NCBI GenBank assembly: GCA_028716265.1
Contig: JAQUQD010000001.1
Span: forward strand, 1-41,887
Length of the DNA: 41,887 bases
DNA from: Bacteroidales bacterium
Lineage (GTDB): Bacteria; Bacteroidota; Bacteroidia; Bacteroidales; JAGONC01
Direction of reading: 5' to 3'
Positions 8,988 through 17,709 of this stretch are shown in pieces. The notes beneath the pieces were generated by a model, which made no database searches, was not told where the DNA came from, and was given only the letters and a program-made list of their open reading frames with translations. The first letter of the stretch is position 1, and each line of letters starts with the position of its first letter. Position numbers and translations under genes: made by a program.

Positions 8988-9419
8988 ATGAATTCCCGCA
9001 TTACATATCTTTTCCTCCTGCTGGTCGCGCTTCTTTTTACCTTCCCTGCCTGTGACCTGCTGGAGGATCCTGTGGATGAAGATATGCGTGATCTGTTTGC
9101 CGGTGACTGGAACTGCAAGGAATATCTCTACGGTAAACTGCAAATGACCTACAAAGTAACCATTTCGAAAGATCCTGCCGACGATTCCCGGATCATCCTC
9201 CGGAATTTTGCTTTCATCGGAGAGGATGAGCAGCCTCCCTTTGGCCTGGTGGACGGTGAATCAGTGACAATACCCACGCAGCAGGTTTGTTACGACCAAA
9301 GTATTACCGTTTATGGAACGGGACAGTATATTTCGAAGAATGAAATCCACTGGGAATATACGGTCGAAGTCGGCGGTGACAGCTTCACCTACACGGCCGT
9401 CTATCAGCGGATCCGATAA
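8988..9419 (+). CDS. Hypothetical small lipoprotein
   Basis: A 143-residue protein not assigned to a family. The N-terminus is a clear export signal (hydrophobic run FLLLVALLFTF) ending at PAC, so Cys22 is a likely lipidation site. The mature part is rich in beta-prone stretches (YKVTISKD, HWEYTVEVGG, SFTYTAVYQ), resembling the small lipocalin-like lipoproteins frequent in Bacteroidota. Its only other cysteines are in DWNCKEY and QQVCYDQ and could form a disulfide. It is convergent with the DUF4296 gene (23-base gap). Confidence 0.7.
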   Translation: MNSRITYLFLLLVALLFTFPACDLLEDPVDEDMRDLFAGDWNCKEYLYGKLQMTYKVTISKDPADDSRIILRNFAFIGEDEQPPFGLVDGESVTIPTQQVCYDQSITVYGTGQYISKNEIHWEYTVEVGGDSFTYTAVYQRIR

Positions 9420-9442
9420 AGAGGAAAAACCCGGAGTGGGCC

Positions 9443-9826
9443 TCATCTGGCCTGGCTCTCCATCTTGCTCAGTTCAATGATCACATCCTCGTAGATCTTT
9501 TCCAGCATTTTTGCATCCTGTTCATAATATTCAAGACTCTGAAGGAATTGCTGACGGGTGATGTGATGCTTCTCGAAAAGGGTATGGTAATAGCTGTCGG
9601 TGTAGCGCTCGTTGTCCAGTTTTTTTGTATGGATCATTTTCAGGGAGGATTCAATGAGATGTACGTCGACAAGGATCGTGATCATCGTATCGGCCGGTAT
9701 GAGGTTGGCAGGTACCGGATGATCACCGTTTCTGCCTCCTGGCTGGCATTGGACGATGAACAGCAGGATGAGGATGCTGATCCCGTGAAAAAGGGATTTA
9801 TTCGCCCGCTTTGCCGGCATATTCAT
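9443..9826 (-). CDS. DUF4296 family lipoprotein
   Basis: A 127-residue protein with an N-terminal hydrophobic segment (SILILLFIV) and a possible lipobox cysteine in VQCQPG. The mature part fits DUF4296: NLIPADTMITILVDVHLIES, then a helix and FEKHHITRQQFLQSLEYYEQDAKMLEKIYEDV shortened here to its recognisable core HHITRQQF and EQDAKMLEKIYEDV. The family is almost confined to Bacteroidota and has no established function. It overlaps the end of the OmpH-like gene by about 29 bases if the first ATG is used (23 with the ATG at 9820), implying translational coupling. In several Bacteroidota I recall this family next to pyrC; here it sits after recQ and ompH instead. Confidence 0.8.
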   Translation of the reverse strand: MNMPAKRANKSLFHGISILILLFIVQCQPGGRNGDHPVPANLIPADTMITILVDVHLIESSLKMIHTKKLDNERYTDSYYHTLFEKHHITRQQFLQSLEYYEQDAKMLEKIYEDVIIELSKMESQAR

Positions 9827-10475
9827 GGTTCAGTCCCTCAATGACCTGTTTGGTAAGGTTGTATTTGGGGTTCTTCAGAAGAAGATTGCTGCCCGGATTG
9901 TGGCCCAGTATGTAATCAAAGTTGAACTGCCGGTTGTAGCGTTCCAGGAAGTTGGTCACACTGTCAAGCAACATGATATTGACCTGCATTTCCATCTCCG
10001 CAAGTTCTGCACTGTATTGATTTTGAAGATCATAGATCTTCTGCTGTTCTTCCATCAGCTGATTGTAAATGTACTGGGCGGATTGTTCCGACAACTTGTT
10101 ATTGGAAACCTGCTCCTGGAAATAGGAAGCGTCCTTTTCATATTGATCCTTCCTTTTATTTAGCGTGGCCTCCAGGTTCTTCCCCTTTGCTTCCAGTTCT
10201 TTACTCTTTTCAAGGGCCAGTGAATAATTGGCGAGGATGGAATCTGATTCAACATAACCTACTCTCAATACTGATCCTGTAAGGTCCTGCGATTGAATAT
10301 CCTTCACGGGTGCCTGTTTTTTCTCGGTGAAAAACAGGATATAGAGGATGACGACAGCTATGAAAAGGATCGCATTGATGAACATACTGATCTTCAATTT
10401 TTTATCTGCATTGTTCATAATGTGGTCGGCGGTACTCATCGTTTCCCCGACATTGTTCGTGGTTTCTTCGTGCAT
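9798..10475 (-). CDS. Membrane-anchored OmpH/Skp-like coiled-coil protein
   Basis: A 225-residue protein. Residues 1-28 are polar, followed by one membrane segment (FINAILFIAVVILYILFF, about 31-48), then a long helical region with heptad-like charge (LEKSKELEAKGKNLEATLN) and the OmpH/Skp features VGYVESDSILANY and YILGHNPGSNLLL near the end. Skp-type chaperones hold unfolded outer-membrane proteins in the periplasm. This one keeps a non-cleaved anchor where the two canonical copies at 35508 and 36129 have cleavable signals, so it may act as a tethered version or do something else. It follows recQ by 20 bases and overlaps the DUF4296 gene. Confidence 0.8.
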   Translation of the reverse strand: MHEETTNNVGETMSTADHIMNNADKKLKISMFINAILFIAVVILYILFFTEKKQAPVKDIQSQDLTGSVLRVGYVESDSILANYSLALEKSKELEAKGKNLEATLNKRKDQYEKDASYFQEQVSNNKLSEQSAQYIYNQLMEEQQKIYDLQNQYSAELAEMEMQVNIMLLDSVTNFLERYNRQFNFDYILGHNPGSNLLLKNPKYNLTKQVIEGLNHEYAGKAGE

Positions 10476-10495
10476 AGTATTATGGATTAGTTGAA

Positions 10496-12694
10496 TTAAT
10501 TACCCAGTTCTGACAGGAATTTGATCCTCATCAGGCGGATCTCTTCTTCCGTATATTCATCTTCCCCAAGAATAGCAAGTGCCTGTTCAACCGAATCGGA
10601 CTCGGCCTCGTGGAAATAATCGAAGATTTCCTCCTGATGATAGGGATCCACATACTCTTCAAGGTAGTAATTGATGTCCAGTTTCGTACCGGAGGAGACA
10701 ATGCTTTCGATTTCGGTCAGCAGTTCGCCAAGTGAGAGGTTTTTAGCGAAGGCGATGTCCTCCAGGGATATTTTGCGGTCAATATTCTGAATGATGTACA
10801 CTTTAAGTCCTGACTTATTGATCACCGATTTGACAACCATGTCGTTGGGCCGGATGATCTCATTCTCCTCTACGTATTGCTTGATCAGTTCCAGGAAGGG
10901 CCGGCCGTATTTCTGAGCTTTTCCGATACCTACCCCGGTGATCTGTTTGAGCTCTTCTTCATTGACCGGGTACTGGATGGCCATGTCTTCCAGTGAAGGA
11001 TCCTGGAAGATGACAAACGGCGGAAGGCTTTCCTTGCGGGAGATCTCCTTGCGGAGGTCCTTAAGCAACGAAAACAGGGTTTTATCCGTGGTGCTGGTCT
11101 TATGTGCACTGCCGATCATATCCTCCTCTTCCTCCGGATTATCATAATCATGATCCCTGGAGAGCATGATCGAATAGGACTTATTCAGGAATTTTTTTCC
11201 TTCCGGGCTGATCTTGAGGATGCCATAATTCTCAATATCCTTGATCAGCAGGCGTTCAATAAGCGTTTGCCGGATGACTGCGTTCCAGAACTTCTCATCC
11301 TCTTCCATTCCCTTTCCGAACATCTCCAGCTGGTGGTGCCGCATCTGTTTGATGGTGGAAGAGGGCTTTCCCGTAATGATGTTGATAATATGCTTGGCTT
11401 TGAACTGCTGTTTGGTAGCTTCAATGGTTTCCAGTACCAGTTCGACGTATTTCTTGCCTTCGAAGCGTGTCTTGGGATGCAGGCAGTTGTCACACGCTCC
11501 GCAGCTGTCACGAGTATAGATCTCCCCAAAATAATGAAGCAACAGTTTATGCCGGCAAACAGAGGATTCTGCGTAAGCCACGGTTTCCATCAGCAGCTGT
11601 TTGGCAATTTCCTGCTCGGCAACGCCTTTGTCTTTGTTGAACTTCTCGAGTTTCAGGATGTCATCATAGCTGTAAAAGGCAATGCAGTTTCCCTCTCCGT
11701 CATCGCGTCCGGCACGGCCTGTTTCCTGGTAATATCCTTCGATGCTCTTCGGCATGTCGTGGTGGATGACAAAGCGGACATCCGGCTTATCGATCCCCAT
11801 CCCGAAGGCGATGGTGGCCACAATGACCTCGGCTTCTTCCATCAGGAATTTATCCTGGTTGATCCTTCGGGTGGAGGCATCCAGACCGGCGTGGTAGGGC
11901 AAGGACCTGATGCCGTTCACCTTCAGGGTCTCGGCAAGCTCTTCGACCTTTTTCCGGCTCAGGCAATAAACAATCCCGGATTTACCGGAATTGTTCTTGA
12001 TATAACGGATGATGTCCTTGACCACTTCCTTGGTCTTCGGCCTGACCTCGTAATACAGGTTGGGCCGGTCGAAGGATGACTTGAAGACCATGGCATCCTG
12101 TATCTTCAGATTCTTCTGGATATCCTGCTGAACCTTGAGGGTGGCCGTGGCGGTCAGAGCAATCACGGGGACTTCCTGGCCGATGCTCTCGATGATCGGG
12201 CGGATCCGTCGGTATTCAGGACGGAAATCGTGACCCCACTCCGAAATGCAGTGCGCCTCGTCGATGGCGTAAAAGGAAATATTGATGTCCTTGAGAAACA
12301 CGACATTCTCATCCTTGGTGAGGGACTCAGGCGCCACATAGAGGAGCTTTGTCTTGCCATTGACCAGATCGCGTTTTACCTGCGTGATCTCGTTCTTTGA
12401 AAGGGAAGAGTTGAGAAAATGAGCAATGCCTGTCTCCGTTCCGAAGTTGCGGATCGAATCTACCTGGTTTTTCATCAACGCAATAAGCGGCGAAATGATG
12501 ATGGCCGTCCCATCCTTGATCAGCGCAGGAAGCTGATAGCACATGGACTTGCCGCCACCTGTGGGCATGATCACAAATGTATTTCTCCCCTCCAGCAAGT
12601 TATTGATGATGGCTTCCTGATTCCCCTTGAATGAATCGAATCCAAAAAATTTTTTTAACAGCTGATGTAGCGAAAGATCGATCGTCGTCTCCAT
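10496..12694 (-). CDS. recQ: ATP-dependent DNA helicase RecQ
   Basis: 3'-to-5' superfamily 2 helicase for recombination repair and stalled forks. Seen in order (numbering from the chosen start): Walker A PTGGGKS near residue 45, DEAH near 145 followed by CISEWGHDFRP, the arginine-finger motif ETGRAGRDD, a zinc-binding set (CRHK...CGACDNC), the RQC winged helix, an HRDC domain with YPVNEEELKQITGVG, and a further C-terminal helical extension. This gives 732 residues, typical of the long Bacteroidota form. The frame stays open to 12769, but the ATG at 12694 (METTIDL) is preferred because family members start there and an exact promoter box lies at 12767-12774, overlapping the longer start. Confidence 0.95.
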   Translation of the reverse strand: METTIDLSLHQLLKKFFGFDSFKGNQEAIINNLLEGRNTFVIMPTGGGKSMCYQLPALIKDGTAIIISPLIALMKNQVDSIRNFGTETGIAHFLNSSLSKNEITQVKRDLVNGKTKLLYVAPESLTKDENVVFLKDINISFYAIDEAHCISEWGHDFRPEYRRIRPIIESIGQEVPVIALTATATLKVQQDIQKNLKIQDAMVFKSSFDRPNLYYEVRPKTKEVVKDIIRYIKNNSGKSGIVYCLSRKKVEELAETLKVNGIRSLPYHAGLDASTRRINQDKFLMEEAEVIVATIAFGMGIDKPDVRFVIHHDMPKSIEGYYQETGRAGRDDGEGNCIAFYSYDDILKLEKFNKDKGVAEQEIAKQLLMETVAYAESSVCRHKLLLHYFGEIYTRDSCGACDNCLHPKTRFEGKKYVELVLETIEATKQQFKAKHIINIITGKPSSTIKQMRHHQLEMFGKGMEEDEKFWNAVIRQTLIERLLIKDIENYGILKISPEGKKFLNKSYSIMLSRDHDYDNPEEEEDMIGSAHKTSTTDKTLFSLLKDLRKEISRKESLPPFVIFQDPSLEDMAIQYPVNEEELKQITGVGIGKAQKYGRPFLELIKQYVEENEIIRPNDMVVKSVINKSGLKVYIIQNIDRKISLEDIAFAKNLSLGELLTEIESIVSSGTKLDINYYLEEYVDPYHQEEIFDYFHEAESDSVEQALAILGEDEYTEEEIRLMRIKFLSELGN

Positions 12695-12766
12695 TTCATT
12701 ATGATTCAAAAAACACCTGATTCGCACTTTTCTTTGAAATCCGTTTTTCGTTGGGTTCGCCTTTAA

Positions 12767-12774
12767 CAAATTTA
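12767..12774 (-). promoter_or_regulatory. Putative -7 promoter box for recQ
   Basis: The minus strand reads TAAATTTG, an exact TAnnTTTG match. Transcription would start near 12760, leaving a leader of about 65 bases before the ATG at 12694 and excluding the longer reading of recQ. Confidence 0.5.
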
Positions 12775-12907
12775 TATAAAATACTTTTTAAATAATGACC
12801 AAGAGTTCAGTAAAATCTTTCATAAATTTAATACAATAAACCGTCGGTTTCAACATTCTAATTTTTTATTTTGGTCCTTTTGTCATGGGGATGATAAAGG
12901 TAAATAG

Positions 12908-12915
12908 TAACTTTG
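12908..12915 (+). promoter_or_regulatory. Putative -7 promoter box for kdsD
   Basis: TAACTTTG matches TAnnTTTG and lies 38 bases before the TTG start of kdsD. A TTTTG is found about 25 bases further upstream (12878-12882), somewhat farther than the usual -33 position. The stretch 12775-12907 is AT-rich and holds nothing else I recognise. Confidence 0.5.
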
Positions 12916-12952
12916 CGACTTCGTTGTTTATTTTTACATCAAGATACCGGCA

Positions 12953-13918
12953 TTGAAATCAGCTGAGGAGATAAAACAGATCGCACAGCGGACCATCCGG
13001 GATGAATCGGAAGCCATCCTTGGCCTGACCGGCTATATCAATGACGATTTTTACCGCTGTGTGGAAATGATCTTTCATTCAACGGGCAGGGTGATCATTA
13101 CGGGCATCGGCAAAAGCGCACATATAGCCAACAAGATCGTCTCAACCCTTAATTCCACAGGGACCAGGGCCATATTTCTTCATGCAGCCGATGCCATCCA
13201 CGGTGATCTGGGTATGATCAGGGATGATGATATTATCATCTGTATATCCAAAAGTGGCGAAACGCCGGAAATAAAGGTCTTGCTGCCGTTGCTGAAGCTG
13301 CTGGGCAACAGACTGATCGCCATGGTCGGGAACCCCTCTTCCTACCTTGCCCGTTCGGCCGACCGGGTCATCTGCACTGCAGTGCCAAAGGAAGCCTGTC
13401 CCAATAACCTTGCCCCAACATCCAGTACGGCAGCACAGCTTGCCATGGGGGATGCCCTGGCCATCTGCCTTCTTGAATGCCACGGATTCACCATGGAGGA
13501 TTTTGCGAAGTACCATCCGGGTGGGTCCCTCGGAAAACGGTTGTACTTGAAAGTCAGCGACCTGTCGATCAATAATGAAGTACCCCGTGTCGATTCCATG
13601 GCCGATGTCAACCAAACCATCATCGAGATCTCATCCAGGCGCCTGGGAGCCACCGCCGTGATGGAAAATGATCAATTGGTGGGGATCATCACCGACGGGT
13701 ATCTTCGACGGATGCTGCAAAAGAATATCCCACTTGAGACGATCAGGGCAAAAGACATTATGACAAGAAATCCCAGAACGGTCGAAAAAGATACCCTTGT
13801 TTCCCAGGCATTGGATATGATGCGCAAGAATAATATCACCCAGCTGCTGGTCATGGATGAGGGACGCTATGTGGGCGTCATCCACTTGCATGATATACTT
13901 AAGGAAGGGATCCTATAG
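12953..13918 (+). CDS. kdsD: D-arabinose 5-phosphate isomerase (KpsF/GutQ family)
   Basis: Interconverts ribulose 5-phosphate and arabinose 5-phosphate, the first step toward Kdo for lipopolysaccharide. The 321 residues contain an SIS sugar-isomerase domain (about 30-175; [12 protein letters not shown], then [10 protein letters not shown]) and two CBS domains (about 200-320), the normal KdsD layout. The start is TTG at 12953; no in-frame ATG precedes it, and the next ATG would delete part of the SIS domain. The gene is divergent from recQ and is followed 11 bases later by lptB, so the pair forms a lipopolysaccharide unit. Confidence 0.93.
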   Translation: MKSAEEIKQIAQRTIRDESEAILGLTGYINDDFYRCVEMIFHSTGRVIITGIGKSAHIANKIVSTLNSTGTRAIFLHAADAIHGDLGMIRDDDIIICISKSGETPEIKVLLPLLKLLGNRLIAMVGNPSSYLARSADRVICTAVPKEACPNNLAPTSSTAAQLAMGDALAICLLECHGFTMEDFAKYHPGGSLGKRLYLKVSDLSINNEVPRVDSMADVNQTIIEISSRRLGATAVMENDQLVGIITDGYLRRMLQKNIPLETIRAKDIMTRNPRTVEKDTLVSQALDMMRKNNITQLLVMDEGRYVGVIHLHDILKEGIL

Positions 13919-13929
13919 AAAGGCCACCT

Positions 13930-14655
13930 ATGCTGCTGTACACAAACAACCTGGTAAAAAAATATAAAAACCGCACCGTCGTTGATAACGTGTCCCTTAA
14001 GGTAGAACAGGGTGAGATCGTGGGATTGCTGGGGCCCAACGGTGCCGGGAAAACCACCTCGTTCTATATCATCGTCGGGCTCATCAAGCCCTTCGCCGGA
14101 CAGGTATTCCTGGATGACCTGGAGATCACTCGCGAGCCTATGTACAAAAGGGCAAAGCTGGGAATCGGGTACCTTTCGCAGGAAGCATCCGTTTTCCGCC
14201 AGCTGACCGTAGAGGATAACCTGCGGGCTGTCCTGGAATTCACTCAAAGAACAAAACTTCAGCAAAAGGACAAACTGGAATCCCTTATCGATGAATTTGG
14301 GCTTCAGCACGTCCGTCACAGCAAAGGGATCACCTTGTCGGGAGGGGAAAGGCGGCGAACGGAGATTGCCCGTGCCCTTGCAGTGGATCCTAAATTCATC
14401 CTGTTGGATGAACCCTTCGCCGGTGTTGATCCGATCGCCGTGGAGGATATCCAGTATATCGTATCCAAACTGAAAGATAAGAACATCGGCGTACTGATCA
14501 CCGATCATAATGTGCACGAAACTCTCTCCATCACCGACCGCTCATACCTTCTCTTTGAGGGTGCAATCCTGAAATCGGGAACATCAGAAGAACTGGCACA
14601 GGATGAACACGTCCGAAAGGTTTACCTGGGAGAGAAATTTGAATTAAGAAGGTAG
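13930..14655 (+). CDS. lptB: LPS export ABC transporter ATP-binding protein LptB
   Basis: ATPase that powers lipopolysaccharide extraction from the inner membrane, working with LptF/LptG (not in this window). At 241 residues it is full length: Walker [12 protein letters not shown] near residue 36, the LptB-like Q-loop region [11 protein letters not shown], signature [15 protein letters not shown], Walker [17 protein letters not shown] and switch histidine in ITDHNVHET. The [12 protein letters not shown] and TDHNV signatures are typical of LptB compared with general ABC proteins. It follows kdsD by 11 bases and its 3' end overlaps the convergent serine hydrolase gene by 12 bases. Confidence 0.95.
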   Translation: MLLYTNNLVKKYKNRTVVDNVSLKVEQGEIVGLLGPNGAGKTTSFYIIVGLIKPFAGQVFLDDLEITREPMYKRAKLGIGYLSQEASVFRQLTVEDNLRAVLEFTQRTKLQQKDKLESLIDEFGLQHVRHSKGITLSGGERRRTEIARALAVDPKFILLDEPFAGVDPIAVEDIQYIVSKLKDKNIGVLITDHNVHETLSITDRSYLLFEGAILKSGTSEELAQDEHVRKVYLGEKFELRR

Positions 14656-16020
14656 TTGCCTGTAAAATTCACGAATGGCTCTGGACATGGTACTTTTGCC
14701 CTGATCCTCAAGATAATCGGCTATCCTGGTCATCAGATCGGTTTTTACCATCCATTCTTTATCTATGCTGGGTTGAGCTGAATAAAGGATCATCCCTTCG
14801 TTCACGCCTTCAGCCAGCACTGTTTCCACGATCCGTTTCACTGTTTGACAGGTCGCCAGTTCATCCCATACCTGCCGGCACGCGGCAACCATCTGATTCA
14901 CACCATTGAAGCTGGTATTGTTCAGCACAATGATGGTCAGGTCATCAGGAAGATACTTGACGAAGGCAGTCCGGAAACCGCTCCAACGGCCATAATGGTA
15001 TACCACCTTTGAGCTGCCTTCATGATCCAGTCGGAATCCGAAACCATACGGGATCTCCCGCTTGTTTTCAAGCCGGCCGGCAGTGAACGCCTGGATCATG
15101 ATCTGGTGAGGCACCAGCAGGTCGTTGTTCAATGCCCGGTCCCATTTGAAAAGATCGATCATGGAAGCATATACCCCTTTATCCCCGGCTATACCGTCGT
15201 GCATGACAGTTTCATAGGAATTTGAACGGCCACGGCTCCTGCGGTACCCCGCCAGATAGTCAGGATCATGTGCACGGTCCGATGGAATGCGTACCGAGGC
15301 ATTTTGCATGTCCAGAGGCCTGAAAATATGCTCCGTTAAAAATGTACTGTACGATTGATCCGTGATCCGTTCAACCACACTGGCCAGAATGGCATAACCT
15401 GTATTGGAATAGTAAAACCTTGTCCCTGGCTCAAAATTGAGCTCTGTACCGTATTGCGAAAGGATTCGGATCATGTCTTCATTGGTCGGAAGAACGCTGT
15501 CGGATGTCCAGTAATTGTCAATGTACCATAGATAGTTCGGAACCCCGGATGTGTGGTTCAGCAAATGACGGATCGTCACACCAGAGTAGGGGAGCTCAGG
15601 GATGAACCACTGCAGCGGATCGTCCAGCCTTAGTTTTCCTTCGTCCAGAAGGATGAGGATGGCCATCGCTGTAAATTGCTTGCTCACAGAAGCGAGCTGA
15701 AATGCGGTTTCCGGCTTTAACCTGACCAAATGGCTGTTTTCATAACCTGAACACGCCTGATAAATGATCTCATCGCCGGAGGCGATCAGCAGATTGCCAT
15801 TGAAACCATAGGAATGGGTACTCACATCCACGATTGAATCAAAGCGTTGATACATCTGTTTGAATATCAGATCGGAAAGATGATCCTCCTCATCCAGCGT
15901 CAGTACCTCTGAATTGGAGATACTCTGAAGACCATAATTGTTCTCGGTATAGATGAAGAAAAAAAAGAATAAAAGAATCAGCGCCGGACGCAGCAGTTTA
16001 TTATTGATAAAATGCCTCAT
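14644..16020 (-). CDS. Serine hydrolase, class C beta-lactamase/penicillin-binding family
   Basis: A 458-residue exported protein with an N-terminal hydrophobic segment ([12 protein letters not shown]). The catalytic motifs of the PF00144 family are present: SVSK in [12 protein letters not shown] near residue 113 (Ser nucleophile and Lys), YSNTGY as the Y-x-N motif, and a HYGRWSGF segment in place of the usual HTG. An [14 protein letters not shown] stretch follows the nucleophile, as is typical. Family members include DD-peptidases, esterases and beta-lactamases; the sequence does not tell which. Its 3' end overlaps lptB. It probably has its own promoter at 16051-16058. Confidence 0.87.
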   Translation of the reverse strand: MRHFINNKLLRPALILLFFFFFIYTENNYGLQSISNSEVLTLDEEDHLSDLIFKQMYQRFDSIVDVSTHSYGFNGNLLIASGDEIIYQACSGYENSHLVRLKPETAFQLASVSKQFTAMAILILLDEGKLRLDDPLQWFIPELPYSGVTIRHLLNHTSGVPNYLWYIDNYWTSDSVLPTNEDMIRILSQYGTELNFEPGTRFYYSNTGYAILASVVERITDQSYSTFLTEHIFRPLDMQNASVRIPSDRAHDPDYLAGYRRSRGRSNSYETVMHDGIAGDKGVYASMIDLFKWDRALNNDLLVPHQIMIQAFTAGRLENKREIPYGFGFRLDHEGSSKVVYHYGRWSGFRTAFVKYLPDDLTIIVLNNTSFNGVNQMVAACRQVWDELATCQTVKRIVETVLAEGVNEGMILYSAQPSIDKEWMVKTDLMTRIADYLEDQGKSTMSRAIREFYRQLPS

Positions 16021-16050
16021 TGTGCTTCCCTATTCTTGTTTTGGCCGGCG

Positions 16051-16058
16051 CAAATTTA
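16051..16058 (-). promoter_or_regulatory. Putative -7 promoter box for serine hydrolase gene
   Basis: The minus strand reads TAAATTTG, an exact TAnnTTTG match about 30 bases upstream of the ATG at 16020. A TTTG lies just upstream (16070-16067) but closer than the normal -33 spacing. Confidence 0.5.
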
Positions 16059-16116
16059 CGAAAAAACAAAGCAAATTATCCGAATTCGTGGCAAATATCC
16101 GGCTGTTTCCCGCCCG

Positions 16117-16854
16117 TCATTGGCCTGCCTTAGGAGATTCCCTTCGCTGAGGTAAAAAAATTACCGACAGAAGTACGTAACAGAGTATGATGACCGGGAA
16201 TGAAGCAAATCCAAGCAAAATGACCAGGAGAACGGCCAGAAGGAGCAACAGATACCTCGACCAGTTGGATTTCCAGGAGAAATCCTTGAATTTCAGGGAG
16301 AGCATGTCGACGGGGGCTACCATCAGGAAAGAGATAACCACAGCTGTTATCAGTAGTGCGATGGGTGATGAGAAGATTTGCTGTAGCAGGGGAGGTGTGT
16401 TTTCGCTGACAAGCAACAACGGTATGGCTCCAATGAAAATGGCACTGGCCGGGGTGGGTAACCCATGGAAAGTATATTTCTGCGATGTATCTATTGTAAA
16501 CTTGGCCAGGCGGAGGGCTGAAAAGACCGGGACAAGAAAGGCGGCATAGGGTAGGAGATCCGAAATGGAAACTCCCTCCTGAAGATAGGTTGACCTCATG
16601 AGGGACCACAGAATATATCCCGGGGCAATCCCGAAAGAGACCAGATCAGACAACGAGTCCAGCTGCTCCCCGATCGGTGACTGGGCGTGGAGAAGCCGTG
16701 CAAGGAAACCATCCAGAAAATCAAGCACCAGGGCAATGGTGATGCAGAGAGAACCCAGCACCAGTTCATCCCGAAGGATGAAGAGGATGGCCAGAATACC
16801 GGATAACAGATTCATTAGGGTGACGACATTGGGTATGTTTCTTTGTATGTGCAT
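16117..16854 (-). CDS. pssA: CDP-diacylglycerol-serine O-phosphatidyltransferase
   Basis: Makes phosphatidylserine from CDP-diacylglycerol and serine, the precursor of phosphatidylethanolamine, in the inner membrane. The CDP-alcohol phosphotransferase signature D-x2-DG-x2-AR-x8-G-x3-D-x3-D is complete (DFLDGFLARLL ... GEQLDSLSD). Several membrane helices follow. The preferred start is ATG at 16854 (MHIQRNIPN), giving 245 residues; the frame is open to 16956, but that part is not membrane-like and a promoter box at 16894-16901 falls inside it. An archaetidylserine or other CDP-alcohol transferase is less likely given the LPTPASAIF segment typical of PssA. Confidence 0.92.
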   Translation of the reverse strand: MHIQRNIPNVVTLMNLLSGILAILFILRDELVLGSLCITIALVLDFLDGFLARLLHAQSPIGEQLDSLSDLVSFGIAPGYILWSLMRSTYLQEGVSISDLLPYAAFLVPVFSALRLAKFTIDTSQKYTFHGLPTPASAIFIGAIPLLLVSENTPPLLQQIFSSPIALLITAVVISFLMVAPVDMLSLKFKDFSWKSNWSRYLLLLLAVLLVILLGFASFPVIILCYVLLSVIFLPQRRESPKAGQ

Positions 16855-16893
16855 CCTGCAGAATTTTAATGAAACGCATCTTGGTTGACTGTA

Positions 16894-16901
16894 CAAAAAT
16901 A
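16894..16901 (-). promoter_or_regulatory. Putative -7 promoter box for pssA
   Basis: The minus strand reads TATTTTTG, matching TAnnTTTG, about 40 bases before the pssA start at 16854. It supports the shorter pssA start. Confidence 0.45.
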
Positions 16902-16925
16902 CAACGATTCCCGTCTGAATATCCC

Positions 16926-16933
16926 TATATTTG
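16926..16933 (+). promoter_or_regulatory. Putative -7 promoter box for the gene at 16983
   Basis: TATATTTG matches TAnnTTTG, with an expected start of transcription near 16940 and the ATG at 16983. It faces away from the pssA box 25 bases to its left. Confidence 0.45.
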
Positions 16934-16982
16934 CCTGTGAAAAAGGTGCCTTTCATTGTTTAATCATCTCAAATCTGTTCCA

Positions 16983-17708
16983 ATGAAACGAATGGAAACA
17001 ACAGGACTGATCATCAAGAAAGAGAAACTGGCATCATATGAGACCAGTGTGCCCTTTCATGAATTAATCCTGAAAGATCTTGCCCCCTTCCCCGGATATT
17101 ATGACTCCTTCCAGGTACCTCTTCCGGATAAGGAATTGATACCCAGTCACTTATTTTTTGTCCTCAGCAGATTTGATTATTTCAACGATGACGGATTCAT
17201 ACGGAAGACCCTTTCGATCAAATCCGCTACCGGAATTGAATTTGATGCCGCATCCGGACAACTGGAAGCATTCAACATCCTTCATCCGTGTATCCGGATT
17301 CGGCTCCAGAAAATGGATACCATCCCTCCCCTTGTTGACGCCTATAAGAACGCGGGCTGGGATTTTGTCCGCTATAAACAGGTTAAGCCTTATGAAAGCC
17401 TCATTAAAATAAAGACCTTCCTTACCTTGGAAGAGATGAAAGAAGGAGTCTATCGCCATACCCTGAGACCTGAAGAGTTCTTCATCACAATCCCCTACAT
17501 GCCCGATTGGAAAACGTTTGAAGAGATTACTCTTCTGATCAGGAGAAATTCGGAATTCAAACGCTATGACGCAGCGCTGGCTTCCGCCTATACCCGCCGG
17601 GGTTTGCTGGAAATGGTGCGGATCTATACAGAATCCTGCACGCCTGGCCAGCTTCAGGAACTCAGGCATATTTACTGCCGTGAAATGAATCGGGAACTGT
17701 GTAAATGA
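16983..17708 (+). CDS. Conserved-looking hypothetical protein upstream of queA
   Basis: I do not recognise this family. From the ATG at 16983 it has 241 residues, is soluble and shows no signal peptide or membrane segment. The frame can be extended to a TTG at 16956, which is less likely. Visible features: an early GLIIKKEKLASYETSVPFHELI segment (first part GLIIKKEKLA), a proline-rich PFPGYYDSFQVPLPDKEL-like turn region, a central segment rich in aromatic and basic residues, and a helical C-terminus ending CREMNRELCK. Only one base separates its stop from the queA start, so the two are almost certainly co-transcribed. The function is unknown; a link to RNA modification is only a guess from context. 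Confidence 0.75.
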   Translation: MKRMETTGLIIKKEKLASYETSVPFHELILKDLAPFPGYYDSFQVPLPDKELIPSHLFFVLSRFDYFNDDGFIRKTLSIKSATGIEFDAASGQLEAFNILHPCIRIRLQKMDTIPPLVDAYKNAGWDFVRYKQVKPYESLIKIKTFLTLEEMKEGVYRHTLRPEEFFITIPYMPDWKTFEEITLLIRRNSEFKRYDAALASAYTRRGLLEMVRIYTESCTPGQLQELRHIYCREMNRELCK

Positions 17709-17709
17709 A

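Noticed and set aside
11102..12079. A 325-codon plus-strand reading frame inside recQ
   Set aside because: It is antisense to a fully recognisable RecQ, encodes no known motif and has biased composition expected from the opposite strand.
12770..12907. AT-rich gap between recQ and kdsD as a possible small RNA gene or extra ORF
   Set aside because: No reading frame of note, no stable stem and no terminator; the divergent promoter boxes explain it.
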